Notes under the pieces: generated by a model
What the model was told of the DNA's origin: nothing
What the model saw: the letters and a program-made list of their open reading frames with translations, nothing else
Database searches by the model: none
Part shown: piece after piece, positions 42,834-52,624 of the stretch
How positions within the stretch are numbered: position 1 is the stretch's first letter
Layout: every line of letters starts with the position of its first letter
Source: Salvia splendens
Taxonomy: Eukaryota; Streptophyta; Magnoliopsida; Lamiales; Lamiaceae
Assembly (NCBI RefSeq): GCF_004379255.2
Contig: NC_056034.1
Coordinates: forward strand, 35,901,262-35,965,261
Reading direction: 5' to 3'
Length of the DNA stretch: 64,000 nt
Position numbers and translations under genes: made by a program

Positions 42834-43150
42834 CAAAAATGTACTCACTTTGTTATTTCTTCCATCTATGGGAAAAACGTCATCCTAATTGGCGTCTTAT
42901 TAAGTAAAAACGCCAACCAAATAGGCGTTTTACAATTTATTTTTGATTTTATGCAAACACAATATTTATTTTAACACGCCAAATGAGTTGGCGTGTTTAA
43001 TTAAAAAACGCCATCTACAATGACGTGTTTAAGCAATTATAGGGAAAAAATCCATAATCATAATTTATTGACGCCGATGTCATTGGCGTGTTTTAGTGAT
43101 TTTCCGAAAAAAAAAATCAAATTAAGAAACGCCATTGATGTTGCCGTTTT
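42834..43150. repeat. Palindromic (A)AACGCC / GGCGTT array, remnant of a Mutator-like element end
   Basis: Short inverted pairs recur: AACGCCAACC with AGGCGTTTT, ACACGCCAAATG with GTTGGCGTGT, ACGCCATCTACAATGACGTG and AACGCCATTGATGTTGCCG. The layout copies the GACGCATAA/TTATGCGTC arrays at the ends of the Mutator-like element at 47931-51809, and a plant-mobile-domain start follows at 44615. Confidence 0.5.
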
Positions 43151-43803
43151 TTGACAGAATGGTTTATATAAGATTCTCCTCCCCCAAATCGCGAAAACTA
43201 TAATGAATCGCGAACACATTGGCGGCTTTTCTTGGTGATTTCGCCCTCCCTCCATCAATTGCATCAACAAGGAGTGAATCGGTGCCATTCTTCCACATAT
43301 TTGATATATTCTTCTGTTAGTATGCTTATTTTGAGTACATTTTGAGTATAGAATTACTGTGTACGTTTTAAATAGTGGTGATTGAGTATACAGAGTTGCA
43401 TATTTGGTTTTTGGTTTTGAATAGGGTGGTTATAGGTTTCAGAACAATTATTCTGCTGCTATTATAATGAATGATACGAGCTAGGATGTTGTGTGCTTAG
43501 CTAAACTAGAACCTTAGCTCTAAAAGCCAATTCTAGAAGGGGATATAAGAATTGGAGAATATGAATGTGCTGTTATTCTCGTTAATTCTGGTAATCGTGA
43601 TTGCCTTTTTGTTAACCTCAGATTTCCACCGTTTTTATTTGGATTGATTTTGCGAAGAAATGTTTGAAATATTTTGTGGATTGTGTATTGAAAGATAACC
43701 TAATTTCTACGCTTAATTTGTTCATGTTATTAATTTTGGCATTTGTTCATTGATTCAACATTATCTTCTTTTGAATTGATTTCCAGTGATATCAAATCTG
43801 TAA

Positions 43804-44416
43804 GACCATCCACAATAGCGCCCAGTCGAGCGCCGGCGTTGGGCGGTTCGCTGGGCGGTCTATTGCAGTCGCCCAGCGGACGAATGGAGAGAGAAACCGC
43901 GCAGCGCTGGGCGATCCGCTCGGCGCTGCAATAGCGCCGAGCGGATCGCCCAGCGCACCGCCTAGCACGAAATTTAAATTTTTTTTTCTTTCGAAACACT
44001 ATATATACGCGCTTTGCTCGTCATTTTCATTCGCACCACTTGTTTTAACGAGTACTCTCTCTATCTTAATTTCTGTACAAGGAGTGAATTGACACTCCTT
44101 TTTATTATTGTATTTTTTTTAAATTAATGTATTTTTTTTAAATTATTGTACTTTTTTAATTTTTAATAGTATTATTAAAATTTTCCCGTATATGTCTCGT
44201 AAATTAAATTTCGTATATTGTGTGATTGTTAATTATTTTATTTTGTATATATTTGTTAATAGTGATGTGGATATTATGTGGCTAGGCTATGGCTGGGCTA
44301 TTGCTGGGCTATTTGCTTGTTTTGATGATGTGGCAGGAGGATTTTTAGTGCTGATGATGTGGCAGTGGCTAGGCTATGGCTGGGCTATTGCTGGGCTATT
44401 CCTATTATGGATGGCC
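43804..44416 (+). mobile_element. Harbinger-like MITE, deletion derivative of the 36845 element
   Basis: Ends GACCATCCACAATAG and CTATTATGGATGGCC are inverted repeats, preceded by TAA. The segment 43990-44075 (ACTATATATACGCGCTTTG, GCACCACTTGTTTTAACGAG) is almost the complement of 38600-38680, the TATA and 5' leader of the ORF-bearing element. The ORF is gone and the 3' side follows directly. GC-rich GCGCCCAGTCGAGCG motifs fill the left end. Confidence 0.75.
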
Positions 44417-44614
44417 TCAAGCTGAATTGGATTGTGCCATAATCAATTTTGAGCACAAATGTCGAAACTTTTCTTTTTAACTTCAAAAGAACGTGCGATG
44501 TGAATTATGGCAACATCTGGAGCTTATTTTTTACAATATTAGAGTAATTGTTTGATAGTTATTTAGGGTTTGTGTATTGTTTAATTTTAATTGTGAATTT
44601 TGTGTAGCTGAATT

Positions 44615-44869
44615 ATGGCAGCATCTTCAACTTCTCATCGAAGACTCTTATGTGGTCCTAAGGACCCTTCCGTATTGTATCTTCAGAGACAACACTTCTC
44701 TCAAAATATATGGGCAGAGTTGAATCACAAGAAGTATGACGTAGAAGAATGCCTATCAAAATTAATACATTACGAGGGTGTTCAGTTTGCAAGATTAAAT
44801 CTCATGATTAAATATGTATCATGTTTGGTTCATAAGATTGAACCATTCAACTTAATCATAGATAGATAG
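44615..44869 (+). pseudogene. Plant mobile domain protein, N-terminal remnant
   Basis: The 84-codon frame begins MAASSTSHRRLLCGPKDPSV and continues LYLQRQHFSQNIWA. It parallels the start of the complete ORF at 51103 (GPEDPSVLFHQNEHISASLLA). Similarity stops after about 45 residues and the mobile domain itself is absent. With the palindrome array at 42.8-43.15 kb it marks a decayed Mutator-like element into which the MITE 43804-44416 inserted. Confidence 0.55.
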
Positions 44870-45116
44870 TCTCATGATAATTAGTCATAGTCTCCCCCTC
44901 CAACTAAAATAATCTCACAACTTAATCCTAGATGGATAGTCTCGTGATATTAGTCATGTCAACAAAACGCCACCTAAGGTGATAATTAATGTATTATATT
45001 AGTAATTGATTTCAAATAAATAATGAAAATGAGATAATCTGATCAACGAAAAATATCTGAAACATAAAAAAGAATTTAGCAAATCAAAATCAGTGTCTCA
45101 ATTAGAATCGCCCACA

Positions 45117-45566
45117 ATGGAAGTCGAAACAGAAGCGGAGGCGCCGCTGCCGGAGCTCGCCGCAGTTCTAGAACACGCAACCCTAATGGCGAAGCAGCTC
45201 CCATCCGCCGCCGATCCATCCCAACTCCTCCAAATCCACGCGGCGCTCCACGCGGCCCACCACCGCCTCTCCCTCTTCCTCTCTCCGCAGCCGGAGAATT
45301 CCGTCTCCTCCGCCGCCGCCGGCGAGCCCATGCAGATGGAGGACGAGGACGAGGAGCAGAACTCGCGAGCCGCCGTCGAGAAGGTGGCGTGGCGGATGAA
45401 AGAGTGTTTTATACAGAACAAGAGGCCCAAGCGCCACCTCTCGCCTTCCGCAGAGCAGCAGCGGCGGCGGAGCTTTGAGGATGAGGCCGACGCCGCGCCG
45501 GAGGTGTTTGATCCTTTAATTACTAAGCTGCGCGCTCTAGAATTGATTCACCAGTTTCACGCTTGA
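45117..45566 (+). CDS. Conserved plant protein of unknown function
   Basis: A single-exon frame of 149 residues from ATG 45117; an in-frame GTG at 45093 is not a eukaryotic start. The N-terminal half is helical and Ala/Leu-rich (LAAVLEHATLMAKQLPSAAD, LQIHAALHAAHHRLSLFLS). The middle is acidic and disordered, followed by a basic KRPKR-like stretch (ECFIQNKRPKRHLSPS). The end, FDPLITKLRALELIHQFHA, looks conserved. Coding GC is much higher than its surroundings. I recognise the pattern as a widespread plant protein but know no function. It converges on the KsgA-like gene, whose stop lies 53 bp beyond its own. Confidence 0.8.
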   Translation: MEVETEAEAPLPELAAVLEHATLMAKQLPSAADPSQLLQIHAALHAAHHRLSLFLSPQPENSVSSAAAGEPMQMEDEDEEQNSRAAVEKVAWRMKECFIQNKRPKRHLSPSAEQQRRRSFEDEADAAPEVFDPLITKLRALELIHQFHA

Positions 45567-47974
45567 AAAATTCGATCTTTTTCCATTTTATTTATTCTAA
45601 ATCGTCTTGTGAATTCAATTAATCCACAATTGTGATTTTATTTACATATCTATCTATCAAGTTGTGGAGTTTCACAAAATTCTCTAACGTGAGCTCTTCG
45701 GGTCTTGACTGCAAACACGAATTGGTAATTAGGTTTCAAAAATGTGAAGAGAGGTTTAGTAATTGATAAAATTGGGGAAGAAACTTACAGTAGGGGGGAG
45801 ATTAAGAGCAGATAGAGCAGCTTCAATATCAGTTGAAGGGCAAATGTGGTTAAGAGATTTTCTCAGCATTTTTCGCTTTCCATTGAATGCAGAATTCACC
45901 TAATTAACAACCATTGATAGGAAATCAATTCTTGAATCATCTTAAAAGCACAGGACACAGATTTTTTACCCTTGAAAAGAAGCTCTTAAGGGACGAGACG
46001 TTGGGATAATCTGCGGGTTGTTTCAGTTTAAATGCGACCACAGCGGCATCCACCTAGCAACACGGCATCAGAGCTATGTTTTTGAACCACGGATTCCAGA
46101 GGGAAGTGATGAATTTGAAGAGCATACCTTAGGCTGGGGGAAGAAATTTGATCTTGGCTCCTTAAGCTTGTATTCAGGATCTAATGAGAGATAGGGCAGA
46201 TTAATCATCTCATATCTATTACTTCCCTTTTGCAAGATTGCTACTTTAACTAATCCTACTCTGTTACTGAATTACCTGAATAGAAGTTCACGAAAACATT
46301 AATGGGTCGATGATCGGATGATTTCAACGAGGAATCCACAAAACGTAGTGCTGCTTCTTCCTGAAAAGGATTATAGGGATGACAGAGAACAGAACATATT
46401 ACCGACTGCGAAGTAGGACCATAACCAGTTAGGCTATTCCGATGGATTAAAGGAATGGGAGCAGTGTAGCCTCACTCATATCAACGTGCAATGACATTCC
46501 GAGGTCCTTCACACGTTCTAGCTACTTCGGGTACAATATAACAACTTATATTGCTTCGTACCTGAATTAAAAGTACCACTTCTGAGAAGATGTCTCCCAT
46601 TGGAAGAAGTTGTTTCACCACATCAGTGCTTATGTTGAAAGGTAGGTTTGCTACCACCTACAATCAAGGTGGTGAAACATTAAATGCCAATGCAAGCTTT
46701 AAAAGATCTAGAAGATGATAAATAATGTGTGAATTGCAGAGGGAAATATTGACGTCTCTTTGAAATGTATCTTGAAACTGGTTTCCCAACAAAAAGAGTG
46801 TCGAAAAACGCTGTCTTTGTACATAAATAAAGCTACGAGGCTAATATGCAACCTTTAAACCTAACTGTATAGTTGAGTTAGTTAGTAGAACTCCCAAACC
46901 TTAGCCATAGATGAATCTCCATGTGCTGGGTCTTTAGCTGACGAGAATGAGGACATATGAGATCCTCTTCCACAACCTACGCATAAAAAATAGAGAAACA
47001 AACCCTTTTAAGCAGTGTCAGTAGACCAGTATGTCATGATAGTGTTATATGTATTCTCTCAGATGAAGGGTTCAAGAAAGAACTACTTTACAAGATCCAA
47101 GCAGAAAAAAAAGGGCTGAAATACATAGTGTTCAGATGTGTGTGTGTATGTTTTAATCATTAACAATGAGATGCTGGCATCATTGCACGGTATATCCCCT
47201 CGTAGCTTCTCATAAAATGAGTTGGATCAACAAGCAAGTTTGTACTCATGAGAGATATACAGATAGGCTACCTTCACACATCCTAATCCGTCGAAGCGTT
47301 CCCTCACTAGTGATGCCATATAAGGATCCTGAAAAAAAAACAGCCAAAATACAGTAGGGTTTTTCGCAGCAGTACCTATTCACTTACAAAAATACATAGC
47401 AAAAAACAATAGATGACCACAACAACAGGAGAACACATTTGAGTAGATTAAAAATTTCTTCTTTTTAATAGTATGATGTAGTTCTGATATAAAATTTTAG
47501 ACGCATGGTTTCATGGTTAAGGTTTGAGTAATCTTCCACTTAATCAATCCTAAACTCTGTAGATAATCCCCAATTCACATTAGGTCCAATTTAGCACTAA
47601 TGAATTTGATACAAGAACAGTCTGATCTCCTGTCTCTAAAACTCCAAACAAGTTGCAATCTCTCTTCACTCACTAGTCTCAGAAACGTTTCTCCAATAAT
47701 CAAAACAACCTAATCCCAGACATGTATATTACAAATATGCATACACAGAAAGGTTAAATCTTGGCAAGAAACTAAAGTCCATAAGTAATTGAGGAGGTCA
47801 TAATTCAAACTTGGATAGTACTCTGATAACATTCAACAACAAAATTAAGGAAAAGAAAAGGTAATTAATAGTACCTAAAAACCAACCTTTTCGAGAGGTC
47901 TTTCTTCTTTTGTGCTAAGAGAGTAATGGAATTCCAATTTAATGAAGGAGAATAGATTCATTCTAATTGAGGGA

Positions 47975-48125
47975 GTGACGCATAATGATTGTGCGTCGTT
48001 CTTAATGAAACGCATAACCATTATGCGTCGTTAAGTAATGACGCATAAGGATTATGCGTCGCTTAACGACGCATAAGGGTTGTGCGTCGCTCATGAACGA
48101 CGCACATTGGTTATGCGTCGTTAAG
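47975..48125. repeat. Left palindrome array of the MULE
   Basis: Five or six short inverted pairs such as GACGCATAATGATTGTGCGTC, split here as GACGCATAA and GTGCGTC, are packed end to end. Comparable pairs at 51550-51765 suggest repeated protein-binding sites near each transposon end. Confidence 0.7.
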
Positions 48126-48352
48126 GCGGCTTTTATCTGCCTCCAGTCACACGCAGATCACAGAACGCACCTTCATACACTTTCAATTCCTCTATCTCGG
48201 CAATTTCCGGCGTTTTCTGGCAATTTCCGGCGATTTCTCCATAAGATCCGGTAATTTGTTCATCAATTTAGCTACATTCATCATTATTCATGTTTATTGT
48301 GCTTTCATTTGTTAGTTTTACCCAATTTATACAAATTAGGGCTTGTAGGAAA

Positions 48353-50260
48353 ATGTCCATAATTGTCGTTGGTTTATATGTTTTTGATGCAGAAATCATG
48401 CAAGTATTTGTGAGTTTGTATTGGGGTGGTAGAGTAGTTCAACTACCACATATGGGTATTGGTTATGACCCACCTCGTGCGAGGAGCTCCATTATATTAA
48501 ATTCATGTGTTTCCTATTATGAGTTGGTAGCAATGATTTGTGATGCGATGGGAATAGATATGAACCAACACACAATTGAATTATTATGGAGACAATGTAT
48601 AGTCTATGGTTCCGGTATGAGTTATACATGTTCTGTGATTCGCAATGATGATAGTGTAATGTTTATGTTCAACAATGCTCAAAATTCAAGTGGGTGTATT
48701 GAATTATTTGTTGAGTATTCACCTGTGAGGAGTGAAGAAATCCCACCAGTTGTTGATTATGGTATTGGAGCATCTGCGAGGTTTGAACAAATGAGTTTTG
48801 AGTGTGGTATTGGATCATCTGCGAGGGTGGACCAAATGAATGAGCAGAGAGATGTTGTAGATGTTGTAGATGTTGTAGATGTTGCTGATGTTGGTGTTGG
48901 ATTGAATGATGAGGTAGATGATGCAGATGATCTTGATGAGCCAAGGCCACTATCCGAGACAGAGCCAGACCCCGATCTCAGTGATGGTGATGGTGCTGAT
49001 GATGTCGGTGCTAGTTCTGATGATGAGATAGTACCATGTAAACCTGTTATGCAAGGTGAACAACCACTTCCGGAATACAATCCTAATGGGTTTAGATTCT
49101 TTCGTGAATTACCAAGTCGTCCTTCTGGAGTATCGGATGATGTGGGAGGTAATGAACACAGCCTTTTGTATTGGAATGAGAATGAGCCGCATCGGATTGT
49201 GTTGGGAACAAAATTTGATTCCAAGCTACACGTGAAAACTGCTATAACTATGTGGAGTTTATGGAATGAAAAACAGTTTAAGGTTGTCGAGAGCAAATTA
49301 AGAAGGTGGCATGCTGTATGCAAATTTCCAGCAGGAACGACAGTCACAGGGGCAGGCATCATCAGCACCACCGATGCTGAAAAGGCGAGGGAATGTAAGT
49401 GGGAGGTTTCAGTTACACAAAGGTCGCATGACGATATGTGGGAAGTTAGGAAGTGGAAGAATCGACATACCTGTATAGGCCATCGTGCTAATAGAGATCA
49501 TGCTAACTTTTCAGCCCCAATGATAGCTCTGTTGATTCGACATCATGTGCGACAATGTGCCGATTTCAAGGTCTTCTCAATAATAGCTGATATTCAAGAC
49601 AGATTTGGTGTGTTAATCAGTTATAAGAAGGCGTGGTATGCAAAGAGAAAGGCTATAGAGTTTGTATACGGTGGATGGGAGGAGTCGTTTAGGCAGTTGC
49701 CAAGCTACATGTTTGAACTCCAGTCACAGAATATGGGCACAATTGTTGAGTGGAAGCATAACGATCTGTTGAGTCAGAGGCGTACAATGGTGTTCAACTA
49801 TGTTTTCTGGGCATTTGGGCCTGCAATACATGCGTTCCAGAAGGCCGCACCGGTGTTAACAGTGGACGGGACTCACCTTCGAGGAAGATTTAAAGGTAAG
49901 TTGCTTGTTGCTTGTGGTTTTGATGCTAACAAGACATGCTTGCCTATTGCATATGCTGTGGTGGATGAAGAAACCAATGACAGTTGGTCGTGGTTTTTGG
50001 ATCATGTCAGAACTCATGTAGTGAAATACGAGAGGGAGGTGTGCATTATATCAGATAGGCATAAAGGACTCTTGAATGCAATGGATTCTGAAATCATGAC
50101 TAGGGCCCCGCAGATACACCACAAATTTTGTTTGCTTCATGTGAGGGCAAATGTGTTGAAGAAGCACAAGGGCCCCAATGTGAAGGCCATTATATGGAAG
50201 TTGGGGGTCAGTTCTCAGGAACGTAAATTTGCCAGAAGACGTCGAGCACTATATGATGTC
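48353..50260 (+). CDS. MULE transposase, C-terminally truncated
   Basis: The frame is open from 48290; the likely start is ATG 48353 (MSIIVVGLYVFDAEIMQVFV). The N-terminal ~140 residues resemble the start of MuDR-type proteins, followed by an acidic Asp/Val-rich linker. From residue ~300, GTKFDSKLHVKTAITMWSLW opens the MuDR domain with a zinc-knuckle-like region ending WKNRHTC. The MULE DDE core follows, with LTVDGTHLRGRFKG and VCIISDRHKGLLNAM supplying the two Asp residues. After KFARRRRALYDV (~50255) the frame reads across the complement of the opposing ORF to a stop at 50411, so the last catalytic Glu region and SWIM zinc finger are missing. Probably inactive alone. Confidence 0.8.
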
Positions 50261-51103
50261 AACAGTGGTGCGGTTCGAATGCTGAATAGGATTACAAAAG
50301 AATGTTGGCATTCTTTCCCACGCCCACAGCTGCAAGAGAACCATAGGGCCACCCACATCTCTTCTCTGTCTGCCTACAGAAGCTTCGCACAAATAATGAT
50401 ACAGGTATGCTAAAGCAGCACTACCCCAACTGATATTAGCCACGTCTTCCGGATCGTCAAAGGCATTTATCCACATAAAGGGGACCTTGCACCCGGTAGT
50501 GTCCGGTAAAATAAGCCCCCCTAACAAGATTAGAGCATGTATACGTGCTCTTTGGACGTATGCATACTCATGCAGCCCATCACCCAACGGCATAGTCGCT
50601 TGGTTGATCAGAGACGTCATCAACAACCCACCGTGCTTCGTTTCTGTTTCTGCGTCAGGTATCCATCCCAACACATCTCTACACTTGCTGGGCCAATCTT
50701 CATATCCAATAGGGTAGTCACAGCCAGTGAAAACACGACCGGCTGCTCTCAAACCCCACAGGTTTTGCACATCCTGTAAGGTTACGGTTACCTCACCAAC
50801 TGGAAGGTGGAAACAGTGGGTCTCAGGCCTCCATCGCTCGATCAATGCAGTTATTAGGTCATTGTCCATCCTTCTTGGCCTTCCACATTCAATCACACCT
50901 CTGAACCCCCAAACATCAAGCCAATGCATCACATCTTCATGTATTGGCAGTGCCCAAACCTTACTCTCCGTCCTACGAACTCTCAACACATTTGTTGTGC
51001 CATTCGCCAACAATGAGGCTGAAATATGTTCGTTTTGATGAAACAGTACGGATGGATCCTCAGGTCCATAACATAACTGTTGTTCAGAACTTGCAGATGC
51101 CAT
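50249..51103 (-). CDS. Plant mobile domain (PMD, MAIL1/MAIN-like) ORF of the MULE
   Basis: The 284-codon frame starts MASASSEQQLCYGPEDPSVL. The PMD is clear: LDVWGFRGVIECGRPRRMDN, LITALIERWRPETHCFHLPV, GEVTVTLQDVQNLWGLRAAG and ALAYLYHYLCEASVGRQ. The domain occurs in plant nuclear proteins (MAIN, MAIL1, 'PP7 long form') and is carried by several transposon groups. The frame ends TTVDII right at the junction where the transposase similarity also ends, so its C-terminus is probably lost too. Its promoter would lie in the right end of the element. Confidence 0.8.
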   Translation of the reverse strand: MASASSEQQLCYGPEDPSVLFHQNEHISASLLANGTTNVLRVRRTESKVWALPIHEDVMHWLDVWGFRGVIECGRPRRMDNDLITALIERWRPETHCFHLPVGEVTVTLQDVQNLWGLRAAGRVFTGCDYPIGYEDWPSKCRDVLGWIPDAETETKHGGLLMTSLINQATMPLGDGLHEYAYVQRARIHALILLGGLILPDTTGCKVPFMWINAFDDPEDVANISWGSAALAYLYHYLCEASVGRQRRDVGGPMVLLQLWAWERMPTFFCNPIQHSNRTTVDII

Positions 51104-51549
51104 CTACTTCAAAACATTCACCCAACATATAATAGCATAAGATAACTAAAATTTTCACATTTTTGCACAAGAATATATCTATTTTCTGCACTTTGTGTAT
51201 ATAATTTCAATTGAACCACTTACTTCTACAATTGACCCTAAATTCATGTGAAACACACAAATACGCAACAAAACAACACAAATAAACAACACACTAACAG
51301 AAATCGTCCGTAAATTGAGCAATTTCATATAAACCCTAACTTTACTAAATTAGGGAAAACCTCCATAACTTCAGCAATTATTGATTTATGTAGCCAAATG
51401 GATGAATAATTACCGAAATATGTTTGGTATTTGGTTGAAATCTGTCGGAAAACGCCTCAAATCGCCGGAAATCGTCGCTGAAATCGCCCCTCCTTCGCTG
51501 CACGCTGCGTCGTCTGTCAATTACGAGCATTCTGCCCTCTTAATCCCGA

Positions 51550-51765
51550 TTTAACGACGCACAAATAATATACGTCTTTACTGAAAGACGCACATATATT
51601 GTGCGTCTTTTAGCAACGACGCATAACAGTTATGCGTCGTTTATCGACGCATAATCTATATGCGTCGTTTTTTATAGACGCATATTATTTGTGCGTCTTT
51701 CAGTAAAGACGCATAACATTTGTGCGTTTCATTAATAACGACGCACAAATGTTATGCGTCACTCA
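51550..51765. repeat. Right palindrome array of the MULE
   Basis: Pairs such as GACGCACAAAT with ATACGTC, GACGCATAACAGTTATGCGTC (split at its centre) and AAAGACGCATAAC with GTGCGTTT follow one another. A long-range pairing is also visible: CTTTACTGAAAGACGCA at 51578 against TGCGTCTTTCAGTAAAG at 51690. Confidence 0.7.
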
Positions 51766-52624
51766 CTGTGCGGGAATTCATCTATTGCTCTTCATTAAAT
51801 TGGAATTAAGTTAACATGCATTCACAAAAATAGAATTTTGCCACCTTTTCGATGGCTAGAACAGTTGCACCAGCTTCCACTAGCCCTTTAGTTAAAGAAC
51901 CAGTTCCTGGTCCAATTTCTAACACTACATCGCCTTGTTTCACATTAGCAGCCGCCACTAGCTCCGTATTCAGTCACCGACCCATTTACCATATAGTGCT
52001 AAAATGGAAGACAAACAACACGATATAGAAGAAGAGAAATTGAGATAATAATACTATAGTAAAAAATGGATCTTTTCCTTTTCCAATTTTGAGGATAATG
52101 TTTACCTGGCCCAGAGATTTTCTTGGAAAACGGCCTTTGGAGTTGAGGGCTTTAAGGGTGGAGTGGTAGTCGTCTTGTTTCCTTATGAGTTTCCCTTTCG
52201 AGGTTGTGCCGCTGGCTTGTTGACGCGGCACTGCGTCGCCGAGGTTGCCGGCGGCGAGGATATCGTGCGTTCTGGTTTGGTGGAAGGAAAGGATTGGGGG
52301 GAAGAGACTGCTCATTGTAGCCGTTGAGTAGATAACTTACTTTCATTTCAGCATAATACTAGTAATTTGCAGTCATTAAATAAGTCATTTAATTTTTTAA
52401 TTTTTTTAATTTTTTAATCTCTTTTTACTTTTTTTTCACTTATTTATGTTATTCTCTCAAACTTTATCGCCAGAAAGAAATATCCATGATCTTGGAATGA
52501 ATGGAGCATTTAACAACAAAAAAAGAGAAAGTTGTGATGTTCTTCAAAATATATATGAAATTGCATTATGTTCCTGGTATAACAAGAGAAGTAAAAAAAT
52601 TGAAAGTATTGATAAACAAAGTTC

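Larger units (their letters stand above)
47931..51809. mobile_element. Mutator-like element (MULE) in intron 2 of the KsgA-like gene
   Basis: Left AATTCCAATTTAATGAAGG and the complement of the right end AATTCCAATTTAATGAAG match as terminal inverted repeats that continue, with gaps, into GAGTGACGCATAA. Both ends carry arrays of short palindromes around GACGCATAA/TTATGCGTC (47975-48125 and 51550-51765). Inside are a MULE transposase ORF on the plus strand and a plant mobile domain ORF on the minus strand, meeting tail to tail. I could not find a clear 9-bp target duplication, so the exact ends are uncertain. Confidence 0.8.
45619..52315 (-). pseudogene. KsgA/Dim1-type rRNA adenine dimethyltransferase gene (chloroplast PFC1-like) with frame lesions
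   Basis: Ten exons: 52315-52106, 51998-51845, 47328-47272, 46976-46900, 46657-46562, 46360-46276, 46180-46128, 46053-45970, 45899-45789, 45708-45619. Family members dimethylate two adenines near the 3' end of small-subunit rRNA. Motifs: PRKSLGQ|HYMVNGSV, VVLEIGPGTGSLTKGL (SAM binding), DPYMASLVRERF, VVANLPFNISTDVV (NLPF catalytic motif), FFPQPK|VDAAVVAFKL, NGKRKMLRKSL and SRPEELTLENFVKLHNL. The Ser-rich N-terminus could be a transit peptide. Exon 2 is 154 bp instead of the expected 153 (one extra base near 51965, giving an early TAA). Exon 4 is 77 bp and lacks the usual segment after VVEED. All other exons and splice sites keep phase. Intron 2 (47329-51844) holds a Mutator-like element. Recent pseudogene, or sequencing error. 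Confidence 0.8.

Noticed and set aside
43801..44419. Perfect TAA duplication of the Harbinger-like MITE
   Set aside because: Left is TAA but right is TCA; the pair is at best diverged, so it was not used as proof.
45183..45437. Minus-strand frames over the conserved plant protein gene
   Set aside because: GC-rich shadow frames without domains.
48669..49371. Antisense His/Gln- and Ser/Thr-rich frames over the MULE transposase
   Set aside because: Mirror of the acidic repeat linker in the transposase; no domain and lower plausibility.
47922..51818. 9-bp target duplication of the MULE
   Set aside because: GAGTAATGG on the left and AAGTTAACA on the right do not match; other boundary choices also gave no match.
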